From: Streptomyces sp. NBC_01571
GTDB lineage: Bacteria; Actinomycetota; Actinomycetes; Streptomycetales; Streptomycetaceae
Length of the DNA: 64,000 nt
Direction of reading: 5' to 3'
NCBI RefSeq assembly: GCF_026339875.1
Contig: NZ_JAPEPZ010000006.1
Coordinates: forward strand, 1 to 64,000
Below are positions 1-8,534 of the stretch, piece after piece (position 1 is the stretch's first letter; every line of letters starts with the position of its first letter). The notes under the pieces are model-generated. The model was given only the letters and a program-made list of their open reading frames with translations, ran no database searches and was not told the DNA's origin. The translations under genes were made by a program, and so were the position numbers.

Positions 1-812
1 GGCCCGCGACCGCCGGCACCCCGGCCGCCATCGCCTCCGCCTCACCGACCCGGCTGTGGAACGCCAGCACCCGACGGAACCGCTCCTCCACCGCCGCGCG
101 CATCAACCCCGCCTGAACCGCCGCCAGTCGGGCCCCGCGCACGGCTGCTGACCCGGTGTCCTCGCTTGTCAGGGCGGCGTAGAGGTCCGGGTCACGGATG
201 TCCAGGCACAGCACCTGGTACGGCGCGACGAGCCCGAGCCGGATCGCTTCCGTCAGCCGCAGCTTGTACGCCACCGGCCCGAACACGGGGGAGTCCTCAT
301 CCATGCTCGCCACCAGCCGCGGGCTCTCCCCCTCCGCCTCCCAGATACGGGCGGTGGCGGTCATGTAGAGCCGGCGCACCGCCGGAATCTGCTGCTGGTC
401 ATGGACTGCCGCCCAAGGGCGGCCAGCATCACCACTGACGCGGTGGGCCTCATCAACGACCATCTGGTCCCAAACCGGCAGGCCAGCCTCGTGCGCACGC
501 TGCAACACCCCCTGGCCGACCGACGCATACGTCGCGAACACCGTCACCGGATCCGGCCCCGACGTCCACGCCACCAACTCGCCGGGATCCGTCGTACACG
601 GCACACCCTGACTCTCCTCAGCACGCAGAGAGCACACCCCGACCATCGCCCCACGCCGACCACCAGCACGCCACGCGCCGGCCATCTGCATCAGCAGGTC
701 CAGCGTCGGCACCAACACCAGCACACGACGCGCAGAAAGACGATTCGCAGACTCCACACCGATCAGCGTCTTACCGGAACCAGTCGCCGCAATTACCTGT
801 GTTCGCAAACCC
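1..812 (-). pseudogene. DEAH-box superfamily 2 helicase, 5' end lost to an IS
   Basis: The minus strand from 812 down to 1 is a single open frame of about 270 codons with superfamily 2 helicase motifs. These are Walker A ATGSGKT (about 764-793), the DEAH box in VVDEAHR (about 440-458), a YMTATAR motif III (about 348-371) and an AFHSR motif V-like segment near base 50. The family includes large helicases common on Streptomyces plasmids and chromosome arms. The start codon and first residues are missing because the end of an ISL3 element lies at 813; the frame reads into that edge without a stop. The C-terminus runs off the window, so its full length and integrity are unknown. Confidence 0.8.
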
Positions 813-2293
813 GGGTCTTCGAAGTTAGGCGGGGTGGGTGAGCCTTCGTCCTCCGGGGTTCTCACGGAGGGTAAGCGTGGGGGTGGTCGGCTCGTGGGTG
901 CAGGGCGTCCGTGGTCATCGGCGATCATGACTGTTCTCCGGCAGTTTGATCACCAGAAACCACGGGCTTGGACAACGATACGGCGGTGCTGCTCGACTTG
1001 GACGGCCTTGCCGTCGAGAGCGTTGAGCGGCTGATGGACGGCACCCGGCGGGTGCATCTGACCACAGCGGACGAAGCCGCCCGGGCCTGTCCCTCCTGCG
1101 GCGTGTTCGCGTCACATGTGAAGGGCCTCGTGTACACCCGTCCACGTGATCTTCCTTACGGAGAACGGGGATTGGAGTTCGTGTGGTGCAAGCGGCGTTG
1201 GTATTGCCGGGAGTCCGGATGCGAGCGGAAGTCGTTCACCGAGCAGGTTCGGCAGATACCGGCCGGGGCCCGGATCACCGGCCGGCTGCGCCGGGCTGCC
1301 GCCCTGCGGGTGCGGGATGCTGCTTCCACCGTGGTCCAGGCCGCCCGTGACCTGCACGTGTCCTGGCCGACGGTGATGGACGCCTTCCGCGCGGCCGCCC
1401 GCGAGGTCACCGAGGCGCCGCTGCCGGAAGTGGAGGTGCTGGGCGTCGACGAGACCCGGCGCGGACGGCCGCGCTGGGAACAGGATGCGGACACCGGCAA
1501 GTGGCACCTGGTGCGCGAGAGGTGGCACACCGGGTTCGTCGACGCGCTCGGGGCCGGTGGCCTGCTCGGGCAGGTCGAGGGCCGTGCCGCCGCCGACGTC
1601 CTGGCCTGGCTGTCCACCACCCCTTTGGAGTGGAGAAAGAACATCCGCTACGTCGCCATCGACATGTCAGCCACCTACCGGGCCGCGATCCGCACCGGCC
1701 TGCCCGATGCCATCGTGGTCGTTGACCACTTCCACATCGTCCAGCTCGCGAACAAGATGCTCTCTGCTGTACGGCGTCGCACCACCGCCGAGATCCGGGG
1801 CCGGCGTGGACGCGCCACCGACCCGGAATGGAAGGCCCGTCGACGGCTGCTGCGCAACCGTGAGGACCTCACCGACCAGCAGTTCGCCACGATGTGGAAC
1901 GCGCTGCTGGACGAGGGGCCGATCGGGCAGACGCTGCTGACCGCCTGGATCGCCAAGGAGAGCCTGCGCACCCTCCTCGCCCTGGCCCGAACCGGCGCCG
2001 ACCGCGAAGAAGTAGGCCACGCCCGATGGAAGTTCCTCACCTGGTGCGCGGACTCAGACATCCCCGAAGCCTGCACCCTCGCCACCACCGTCGACCGCTG
2101 GTGGCCCGAGATCGCCGGGTTCATCGACACCGGCCACAGCAACGCCAAGAGCGAAGGCATCAACCGCGTCATCAAGCTCGTCGCCCGCAACGCATTCGGC
2201 TTCCGCAATGCCGACAGCCAGCGCCTACGCACACGCTGCGTCACCACCCGCCGAGCCCGCGGACACCTCAACCCCGCCTAACTTCGAAGACCC
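813..2293 (+). mobile_element. ISL3-family insertion sequence, complete
   Basis: The element is bounded by perfect 23-base inverted repeats at 813-835 and 2271-2293, starting GGGTCTTCGAAGTTAGGCGG. GG-TCTTCG-type termini are typical of ISL3 elements. One transposase gene fills most of it, and its stop codon lies inside the right repeat. The 8 bases outside each end (GCAAACCC and CCATTACA) do not match. A simple insertion should have left a duplication, so a deletion or recombination probably altered one flank. Confidence 0.85.
968..2281 (+). CDS. ISL3-family transposase
   Basis: A 437-residue DDE transposase, close to the usual ISL3 length. An N-terminal zinc-finger region contains CPSC (about residue 41) and further cysteines in WYCRESGC. 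Catalytic candidates are D in GVDETRRG, D in AIDMSATY and E in NAKSEGIN, the last in the conserved C-terminal block of the family. The TAA stop lies in the right terminal repeat. The annotated start at 968 follows no strong ribosome site, so a nearby alternative is possible. The gene appears intact. Confidence 0.85.
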   Translation: MDNDTAVLLDLDGLAVESVERLMDGTRRVHLTTADEAARACPSCGVFASHVKGLVYTRPRDLPYGERGLEFVWCKRRWYCRESGCERKSFTEQVRQIPAGARITGRLRRAAALRVRDAASTVVQAARDLHVSWPTVMDAFRAAAREVTEAPLPEVEVLGVDETRRGRPRWEQDADTGKWHLVRERWHTGFVDALGAGGLLGQVEGRAAADVLAWLSTTPLEWRKNIRYVAIDMSATYRAAIRTGLPDAIVVVDHFHIVQLANKMLSAVRRRTTAEIRGRRGRATDPEWKARRRLLRNREDLTDQQFATMWNALLDEGPIGQTLLTAWIAKESLRTLLALARTGADREEVGHARWKFLTWCADSDIPEACTLATTVDRWWPEIAGFIDTGHSNAKSEGINRVIKLVARNAFGFRNADSQRLRTRCVTTRRARGHLNPA

Positions 2294-2445
2294 CCATTAC
2301 AGGGGCTTCATCACTACTACGAGCCGGTCCGCCGGCGTGCCTGGCATCGGTACTCAGTCCCTCACGGCTTCGGACCGCCCGGGACGCTCCCTTCCCCCGC
2401 TCACCAGCGGAGACGTATCCAGACCCGCCTTCTCCTGTTCCGCAC
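2294..2445 (-). other. Probable 5' fragment of a group II intron
   Basis: Read on the minus strand from 2445, the sequence begins GTGCG, the conserved first bases of group II introns. It continues through GGGAAGGGAGCGTCCCGGG-like and GAGTACCGATGCCAGGC-like segments that resemble the long domain I region before an intron-encoded reverse transcriptase. It ends abruptly at the ISL3 element, so the reverse transcriptase and catalytic domains V/VI are absent. Recognition is by pattern only; covariance modelling was not possible. Confidence 0.4.
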
Positions 2446-2810
2446 GAAGGCCGCAGACCGGGCTCGCGTCGCCTGCATGCCGGACACCGCCTGGCCAATA
2501 AACGGGCACCCGCCAGACTCCTCCCGGGACTGCCTTGACACCCCGGTTCTGATGTCAACTCTACTTTTCGACACGTCAGCAGCGATTCACTTGCGTTCGC
2601 CTTCCCGATCCCCACCTGACACCGTTTTCCGGCGCCTTTTCCTCATCGTTCACCACGGCAGTCTTCAGCTAGCGCAGCATGAGGTGGTTTAAATCCTCCC
2701 CCCGCAGGGCGAATTTGAAGGGCCAAACCTTCATCCTCCGTACAGCATCGCTACACGAAGAGTTCCTACATGCTTCTCCCTTTCGCGTTCAGGACACAAC
2801 AAGGCCGGGT
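2446..2810. other. No gene recognised
   Basis: This stretch lies between the intron-like fragment and the IS4-type element. Open frames here are short and lack family features. It may be a remnant of the locus into which the intron and IS4-type element inserted. Confidence 0.5.
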
Positions 2811-2921
2811 AGTTAGCGTTTTCGCAGGTCACGCAAGCCAGTTGAAGGACTCCCGACGCAGAGCAACGGAGCTCGTTGGTACAGGCAGTCGACCAGGACA
2901 GCTTGTCCCGAAGGAGCTCCG

Positions 2922-4214
2922 TTGCCCCGTCATTGTGTCCTGCCGTCTCCGCTGACGGCCATCACCCGAACGGTCACCGTGGCTGCGGGCCGGTTCGCTC
3001 CAGGGCATCTGGGGGAACTGACCGCCGTCGTGCCGTTCGAGCTGGTGGACGCGGTCCTTGCGGAGACGAGGACGGTGCAGCAGCGGCTGCGTGATCTCCC
3101 GTCGCGGGTCGGGGTCTACTTCTTGCTGGCGATGTGCCTGTTCCCCGAGGTCGGCTATCGCCTCGTCTGGGACAAGCTGACCGCGGGTCTGTCCGGGATG
3201 CCAGTGGCCTGTCCGTCGGCGAAGGCGTTACGTGACCTGCGCCGGCGGATCGGCAGCGCGCCGATGCGGGCGTTGTTCGAGGTACTGGCCGGGTTGCTGG
3301 CCCGTCCGACGACGCCAGGTGTGCGTTTCGGTCCGTACCGGACGGTGTCGTTCGACGGCTGCAGTTCGCTGAGGGTGCCCGATTCCGAACGGAACCGGGC
3401 CTGGCTGGGCAGGACTTCGCATCATGGCTATCCGACACTGGAGTTGATGACGCTGGTCGAGACCGGCACCCGGGCCCTGGTCGGCGCGGTGTTCGGCCCC
3501 ACCGCCGAGGGCGAGACGAGCTACGCCGGCCGGCTGCTGCATCTGCTGCGGCCGGACATGCTGGTGCTGTGGGACAAAGGATTCGACAGCAACGCCTTCC
3601 TCGCTCAGGTCACCGACACCGGCGCCCAGGTCCTGGGCCGGCTCCGCAGCAACCGGCGCACGCCGGTCCTCACCCGCCTCGCTGACGGCTCCTACCTGTC
3701 GGTGATCGGCACCGTGAAAGTGCGGATCATCGACGCACAGATCGCCGTGACCTGCGCGGACGGCACATCCTTCACCGGGTCCTACCGACTGGTCACCACC
3801 CTGACCGACGCCCGCCGTCACCCCGCCACCGCCCTGGTGGGTCTCTATCACCAGCGGTGGGAACACGAATCCGCGTACTACGCGCTCCGCCACACGATCA
3901 TGAACGGCAGCAACCTCCGCTCGGGCGACCCGGCAGGCATCGAGCAGGAGACGTGGGCCTTGCTCACCCTCTACCAAGCCTTACGCACCATGATGGTCGA
4001 GGCCGCAGAGTCGCTGCCTGGCACCGATCCGGACCGCTGCTGCTTCACCGTCGCCCTCACTCCAATGCGTCGGGGGAAGGATGAGGCTCATGACCTTCTT
4101 CTGGAAGATTCCGCCGTGGGAGCGCTACGAGGACTGCAAGTACCTGGCAGTGACGTTGACGGACGCCGGTGCTGGCCAGTTCAGATTCACCTCGGAGGGA
4201 GTGCGAGGCGATGA
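2922..4214 (+). pseudogene. IS4-family transposase, 3' end truncated
   Basis: Residues 1 to about 380 are a good IS4-type transposase. There is a conserved N-terminal block (FPEVGYRLVWDKLTAGL), a catalytic-type TVSFDGCSSLRVPDS segment (D), VLWDKGFDSN (second D) and YHQRWEHESAYYALR with the YREK-like E. After about base 4063 the frame continues into unrelated sequence, so the natural C-terminus and right IS end are gone. The TTG start at 2922 sits in an inverted repeat (GCAACGGAGCTC at about 2862-2874 against GAGCTCCGTTGC at about 2914-2926) that could affect expression. Probably immobile on its own. Confidence 0.7.
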
Positions 4215-4486
4215 CCCGATCGAGGCGCTGGCGGATCTGCTGATGACTCCCGGATCTCTGCTGGGGCTCATGCCGTCGTATTCGGCACTCATCGGCGTTG
4301 TGGTGAGGCGCGGGATCAGCTCGGACTGGATCGCGGAGCCGCCCGTCGAGGTGGGCCGGGACGACCGTCGGCCGGTGGCAGGTCGCCATCACCGAATCCG
4401 ACCTGCCGGATGTCACCGTGTTCACGCCGACGGAAATCACTGGTCTGGTCAGCCGTCTGCAGTCCCAGTACGGCCGTACCCATTGA
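4090..4486 (+). pseudogene. Small hypothetical protein, apparent frameshift
   Basis: ATG at 4090 opens a frame (MTFFWKIPPWERYEDCKYLA) with good codon bias to about base 4370. Past that point this frame becomes arginine/histidine-rich and implausible. The frame one base on continues plausibly as WQVAITESDLPDVTVFTPTE and stops with TGA at 4484-4486. A single frameshift near 4365-4375 joins them into a protein of about 130 residues. I do not recognise the family. It starts inside the frame of the truncated IS4 transposase, so it was probably partly overwritten by that element. Confidence 0.35.
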
Positions 4487-4787
4487 GGCACGCTCACCAG
4501 CGACGTTCCCGAGGACTGTCGTGCACCGACCACCACCCGCATCACAGGGAGACGACTTGAACGCTATTGAGGTGCCGCTGCGTACGGATGAGCTCATGCG
4601 CGCGGGCTTTGCCTGCCACGGGGCCAGGCGATAGGGATCCGGATCGCTGACCCGGGCCGGAACTGGGCAGCCCCGCCCCGGCCCCCTTGCCGCTCCTCCG
4701 CCCTGTTCTGCCCCCGCCTCTTTTCTCAGGGGGCAGGGCAGGTTGGAGGAGCGTCAGAGGGTCGCCGGGGAGCCTGGTCGGGGCTGG

Positions 4788-5000
4788 TCAAGGGGTCTGA
4801 CCTGGACAGATCGCACACGACCAGGTGGGGGTGCCGGTAGGGGACTTGGTAGGGGAATCGGCACCCCTTGACCCCTGCTGGCGGGCCAGGCCGGCCGGGT
4901 CGATGTCCACCGGGAACGGCGCAGCGATGTGGGTGGTGGTGCCGGCGAGGGCGGTGACCGTTTCGACGTACCGGCCGCCCTGCAGTTCGCTGACGATCAG
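4788..5000 (-). pseudogene. Uma2-family protein, C-terminal half (split gene)
   Basis: The minus strand from 5000 to the TGA at 4788-4790 encodes LIVSELQGGRYVETVTALAG and APFPVDIDPAGLA, which match the C-terminus of Uma2 (DUF820) restriction-endonuclease-fold proteins. The matching N-terminal part is at 17978-17542. Joining at the shared TCAG gives an in-frame EFDPAPRL/IVSELQ. The gene was therefore interrupted by about 12.5 kb of mobile DNA. It has no start of its own. Confidence 0.65.
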
Positions 5001-5374
5001 AAGCTGTTGTCTTTTCGATCTTGAGAGATGCGCTTCGAACGGGAGTCTCGATCGGGTGATTGCGGTCGGCGCCGGGCATGAGAGCAGGGCCTCTTGGTAG
5101 CTCAGAGGGTGTCTATGCCAACGAGCGATCCAGGAGGCCCTAATTCCTTGTTAACAGCTCCAGCAGCGGGGACCGCCCGCGCCGGACTGTTCGAGTGCGG
5201 GACCGTGACGCCTTTCTGGACCCTGGCCGATGAGGCCTCCACTGAGAGCGGCGCGCGACCGTACTCGTGAGCATCTGGAGCACGACGCCTTACGTCTTCC
5301 TGGCTGCGAGCCCTCCAGGGAGAGCGGTGAGGGCCAATGATCATGGTGGTGGTCACGTGGGCGCCGGACGGACG
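5001..5374. other. Unassigned left edge of the 12.5-kb insertion
   Basis: The sequence begins AAGCTGTTGTC next to the TCAG repeat. The right edge of the insertion, read inward on the minus strand, starts GAAGCCGTTGA, so the two edges form a weak inverted repeat. A 51-codon frame (5115-5270) and a short GTG-rich start region near 5337 resemble an IS110/IS116 left end, but not strongly enough to name. The IS1380 element begins at 5375. Confidence 0.3.
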
Positions 5375-5501
5375 CCTCAGCCCGGATCCACCGGCTGATG
5401 CCTGTGGATAGTTCTTCCGGATACGAAGAAGTGCCTTGTGACCTGCGATGATGGGGTTTCTCTAGGACCACATCAGGCACGATCGGCAAGGCACTTCCGA
5501 G

Positions 5502-6311
5502 ATGCGATCTTCCCATGCCGCGGCGGCGGTCTCATCCGCGTTTGATGATCCGAACCTGATCGCGTACGGCGGGCTGGAGCCGGTGGTGCGGCTGGCCGAG
5601 CGGTGCGGTCTGCCGGCTCTGGCCGGGGAGCACATCCGTCTGCCGGCCTCGAAGGACGGCACCGGTGCCTTCCCCGCGGCGAAGCTGATGTCGCTGGTGG
5701 GCGGCATGGTCGCGGGCGCCGACAGCGTCGAGGACATGGACCGGCTGCGGCACGGCGCGATGGGCCGCCTGTTCTGCGGAGTGCGGGCCCCCTCCACGCT
5801 GGGGTCGTTCCTGCGCTCCTTCACGCACGGGCATGTGAAGCAACTGCACGCCGTGGCCCGCCGGTTCCTGCCCGAACTGGCCCGTCACACCCCACTGCTG
5901 CCCGGCGCGGACCAGGCCGCCTACGTGGACATCGACGACACCATCCGCCGCACCTACGGCTACGCCAAACAAGGCACCGGGTACGGATACAGCAAGGTCA
6001 AGGGCCTGAACGCACTGCTCGGTATCGTCTCCACACCCCTGTCCGCCCCCGTGATCGCCGCCACCAGGCTGCGCAAAGGGCCCTCGAACTCCGCACGCGG
6101 GGCGGCGGCGTTCGTGGCCGAGACCATCCGCACCGCCCGTGCCTGCGGCGCCAGTGGCCTGCTGGTGATGCGCGCGGACTCCGCGTTCTACGGCGCCGAC
6201 GTCATCAATGCCTGCCGGACGCTGGGCGCCCGTTTCTCGGTCACGGTGCGGATGAACGCTTCCGTCAAGGCCGCCATCGCCCGCATCGACGAGGACGCCT
6301 GGACGCCGATT
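5502..6311 (+). pseudogene. IS1380-family transposase, N-terminal part
   Basis: This frame encodes the first 270 residues of an IS1380-type DDE transposase. It includes YVDIDDTIRRTYGYAKQG with the first catalytic D and LLVMRADSAFYG with the second. It is interrupted after the isoleucine of DAWTPI by the inserted transposon; the 28 codons that follow belong to the insertion. The rest of the protein, with its catalytic glutamate region, is at 12349-12927. Confidence 0.75.
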
Positions 6312-6372
6312 AATGGTGGAGTCGGGTATTGGAACCGTCCGAATACCCTCCCGGCGGGGAGGCGGGAACGGA

Positions 6373-6730
6373 TCACAGCGGCGCCAGGATCATGAGGATC
6401 TCGTCGCGGTCGTCATCTGGAGCGAGCCGAAGGGCGCCAGGCCATCGTCCGATCTCCTTCCAGCCGAGACGGCCGTAGAAGTCTTCGAGCCCGACCCCGC
6501 CCCGTGCAGCGAGGTGCAGCTGCTTGAGGTTCATCTCGTCGCGGGCGATCTCACGGGCCCGGTTCATCAGCGCAGTGCCGATAGAGCGACCGCGGAAACT
6601 GGTGTGGCTCTGGAGGTGGTTGATGGTGCCCCAGTGCGCGACGACCGGGCTTATGTCGCGGCGGATGTTCAGCCAGCCAGCGAGGCTGCCGTCGATGACG
6701 GCGCGGAACCTGTCAAAGCGATCAAGGCAG
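6373..6730 (-). pseudogene. GNAT acetyltransferase, C-terminal part
   Basis: The minus strand encodes RFRAVIDGSLAGWLNIRRD, then HWGTINHLQSHTSFRGRSIG, the acetyl-CoA-binding (R/Q)xxGxG/A-like loop of GNAT proteins, and GLEDFYGRLGWKEIGRWPG before the stop. The N-terminal part is at 8508-8276 on the other side of an IS3 element. Substrate unknown; the gene is inactivated by the insertion. It is the last gene of the transposon and probably its cargo. Confidence 0.65.
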
Positions 6731-6740
6731 GTAGATCGTT

Positions 6741-7802
6741 TTAACGCTGTGCTGGGATCAGTGGGCCGTCTGGTGCCGGCTGGTTGATCCAGGCCGCTGC
6801 GGGGAGCTTGGGGGGCTCGGGTGGTTTGCGGACGAAGCGTTCGGGGTGCTTCGCGTAGACCGCCTGGAGGACGTCGGCACGCATCTCGCGGAGCTGCTCG
6901 GCGAGACCGAAGTGCACGTCGTAGGGCGTGTGCAGGCCGATTCCGGAGTGCCGATGCTCCTCGTTGTACCAGGTGAAGAAGTGGGTGCACCACGCCCGGG
7001 CGTCCTCGAGGGATCCGAAACGCTCGGGAAAGTCGTGCCGGTATTTCAGGGTCTTGTACTGGCTCTCGCTGTACGGGTTGTCGTTCGACGTCTTCGGCCG
7101 CGAATGCGACTTGGTGACGCCGAGACCGGCCATCATCTGGGCAACGTTCTGCGCGACCATCGGGGACCCGCGGTCCGAGTGGATCGTCAACTGTCCTGGT
7201 TCGATACCGTACTTGGCGATCGACTCGGACAGGAACCGCTCCGCGAGGTCCTTGTTCTCGTGCGCGGCGATCATCCAGCCGACCGTGTAGCGGCTGAAGA
7301 TGTCGATGACCGTGTAGAGGCAGTAGTAGACGCCCTTGACCGGCCCCTTCAGCTTCGTGATGTCCCAACTCCACACCCGGTTCGGGCCCTCGGCGACCAG
7401 CTCGGGAACGGTCCGGGGCGGGTGGACGGCCTGGCGGCGGCGTTCACGGACCTCGCCGTGCCGTCGCAGGAGCCGGTACATCGTCGACTCCGAGCACAGG
7501 TAGACACCCCGGTCCAGGAGCACCGCGTAGATCTCGGCGGGCGCCATGTCGGCGAACTCCGGGCAATGGAGCACATCGAGGACCCGTATCTCCTCCTCGG
7601 GCGCGAGAGCGCGGGGGTGTCGGCGCCGTTCTGGCCGCGGCTTGGCCGGGGCGGGGCTTCGGCGGTGTCGGCGGTAGTAGGTGGCACGGCTCACGCCGAG
7701 CGCGGCGCATGCCTGGACGCGTCCGACCAGCCCGGTGAGCTCTTCAAGAGCCTGGTTGCGGGCGGTGTTGAACGCCACGGCCGCGAACTGGGCCCCGGTC
7801 AC
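6741..7802 (-). CDS. IS3-family transposase OrfB (integrase catalytic domain)
   Basis: A helical N-terminal region ([19 protein letters not shown]) precedes an rve-type DDE core: D in WSWDITKL, D in IHSDRGSP and E in [17 protein letters not shown] start at 7802 overlaps the orfA TGA as GTGA, suggesting coupled translation or frameshifting from orfA. The frame is open further upstream to 8033, but that part is the orfA sequence in another frame. Length fits an intact OrfB. Confidence 0.85.
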   Translation of the reverse strand: MTGAQFAAVAFNTARNQALEELTGLVGRVQACAALGVSRATYYRRHRRSPAPAKPRPERRRHPRALAPEEEIRVLDVLHCPEFADMAPAEIYAVLLDRGVYLCSESTMYRLLRRHGEVRERRRQAVHPPRTVPELVAEGPNRVWSWDITKLKGPVKGVYYCLYTVIDIFSRYTVGWMIAAHENKDLAERFLSESIAKYGIEPGQLTIHSDRGSPMVAQNVAQMMAGLGVTKSHSRPKTSNDNPYSESQYKTLKYRHDFPERFGSLEDARAWCTHFFTWYNEEHRHSGIGLHTPYDVHFGLAEQLREMRADVLQAVYAKHPERFVRKPPEPPKLPAAAWINQPAPDGPLIPAQR

Positions 7803-8245
7803 CGGTTCTTCTCGCCGTTCCTGTTCGGGGCGCTGTCCGTGGCGAACTGGTCGAGCAGCGCGGAGAGTTTTCCCTGGACCTCGATGACGGTGCGGGCCTT
7901 CGCGAGGTCGGCTTCCAGGCGGGCCTTCTCCGCCTTCAGCTTCGCGATCTCCTTGTCCCTCGGGTCCGCCTTCGGCCGTCCGGCCGACGCGGCGAGCGCG
8001 TCCCGGGCGCCCTTGTCCCGTTGCTGCCGCCACGTCGTGATCAACGACGAGTACAGACCCTCCCGCCGCAGCAGAGCGCCCTTGTCCTTCTTGTCCAACG
8101 TCTCGTACTCCGCGAGGATTCTCGCCTTGTACTCCGCGGTATACCGGCGCGGACCGGTCGAACGGGCTTCTACCTGCGGATCAGGGGTCCCGTGGTCATT
8201 CGTGCTGGCCACCCGGGCACTACTCCTTCTCCGCCCTCGACTCAA
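7799..8245 (-). CDS. IS3-family transposase OrfA (HTH)
   Basis: A DNA-binding helix-turn-helix ([18 protein letters not shown] and [19 protein letters not shown]) is followed by a leucine-zipper-like coiled coil ([19 protein letters not shown]). This is the usual OrfA layout of the IS150/IS2 group. The stop overlaps the GTG of orfB. An internal GTG giving VASTNDHG is an alternative start. Confidence 0.8.
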   Translation of the reverse strand: MSRGRRRSSARVASTNDHGTPDPQVEARSTGPRRYTAEYKARILAEYETLDKKDKGALLRREGLYSSLITTWRQQRDKGARDALAASAGRPKADPRDKEIAKLKAEKARLEADLAKARTVIEVQGKLSALLDQFATDSAPNRNGEKNR

Positions 8246-8275
8246 TGAATCATCCAGTATGCCTGACTCGATCTA

Positions 8276-8508
8276 CTTTGACAGAGAGGGGCGAGGAGGA
8301 GTCGGCTGCTATCGGGATCGAGGTCGGCGATGAGCCGGTCGGCGACGGGAGTGACGTGGTCTGTGTCGACGGGCGGGAAGGGGAACCCGGCGGCCCCGCC
8401 GGCGTTGGTGACCGTGATCCAGCAGTCGATCAGTTCGCGTTTCAGTTCTGCTGTGATCTCGTGCGGGCGGACGATCTGGTGAAAGACAGGGGTGTTCGTA
8501 CTGGTCAT
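8276..8508 (-). pseudogene. GNAT acetyltransferase, N-terminal part
   Basis: The minus strand from ATG at 8508 (or TTG at 8538, which overlaps the upstream stop) encodes ELIDCWITVTNAGGAAGFPF and VADRLIADLD, a pattern seen at the start of actinobacterial GNAT proteins. The frame is cut at about 8276 by the IS3 element, and the remaining domain is at 6730-6373. It lies directly downstream of the recombinase module in the same orientation, so it was probably co-transcribed with it. Confidence 0.6.
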
Positions 8509-8534
8509 AACGGGAAGTCTCGCTTTCGGGTCGG

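Larger units (their letters stand above)
6731..8275 (-). mobile_element. IS3-family insertion sequence
   Basis: Imperfect terminal inverted repeats start GTAGATCG (6731-6738, and inverted at 8268-8275) and continue with related CTGG(G)AT segments. The element contains overlapping orfA and orfB. It splits a GNAT gene whose halves flank it in the same orientation. No clear 3-4-base target duplication was found, so the exact ends may be a few bases off. Confidence 0.7.

Noticed and set aside
5115..5270. 51-codon frame MPTSDPGGPNS...
   Set aside because: No ribosome site, no family feature; probably part of an old IS left end.
6846..8333. 495-codon plus-strand frame
   Set aside because: Antisense to the IS3 orfA/orfB genes.
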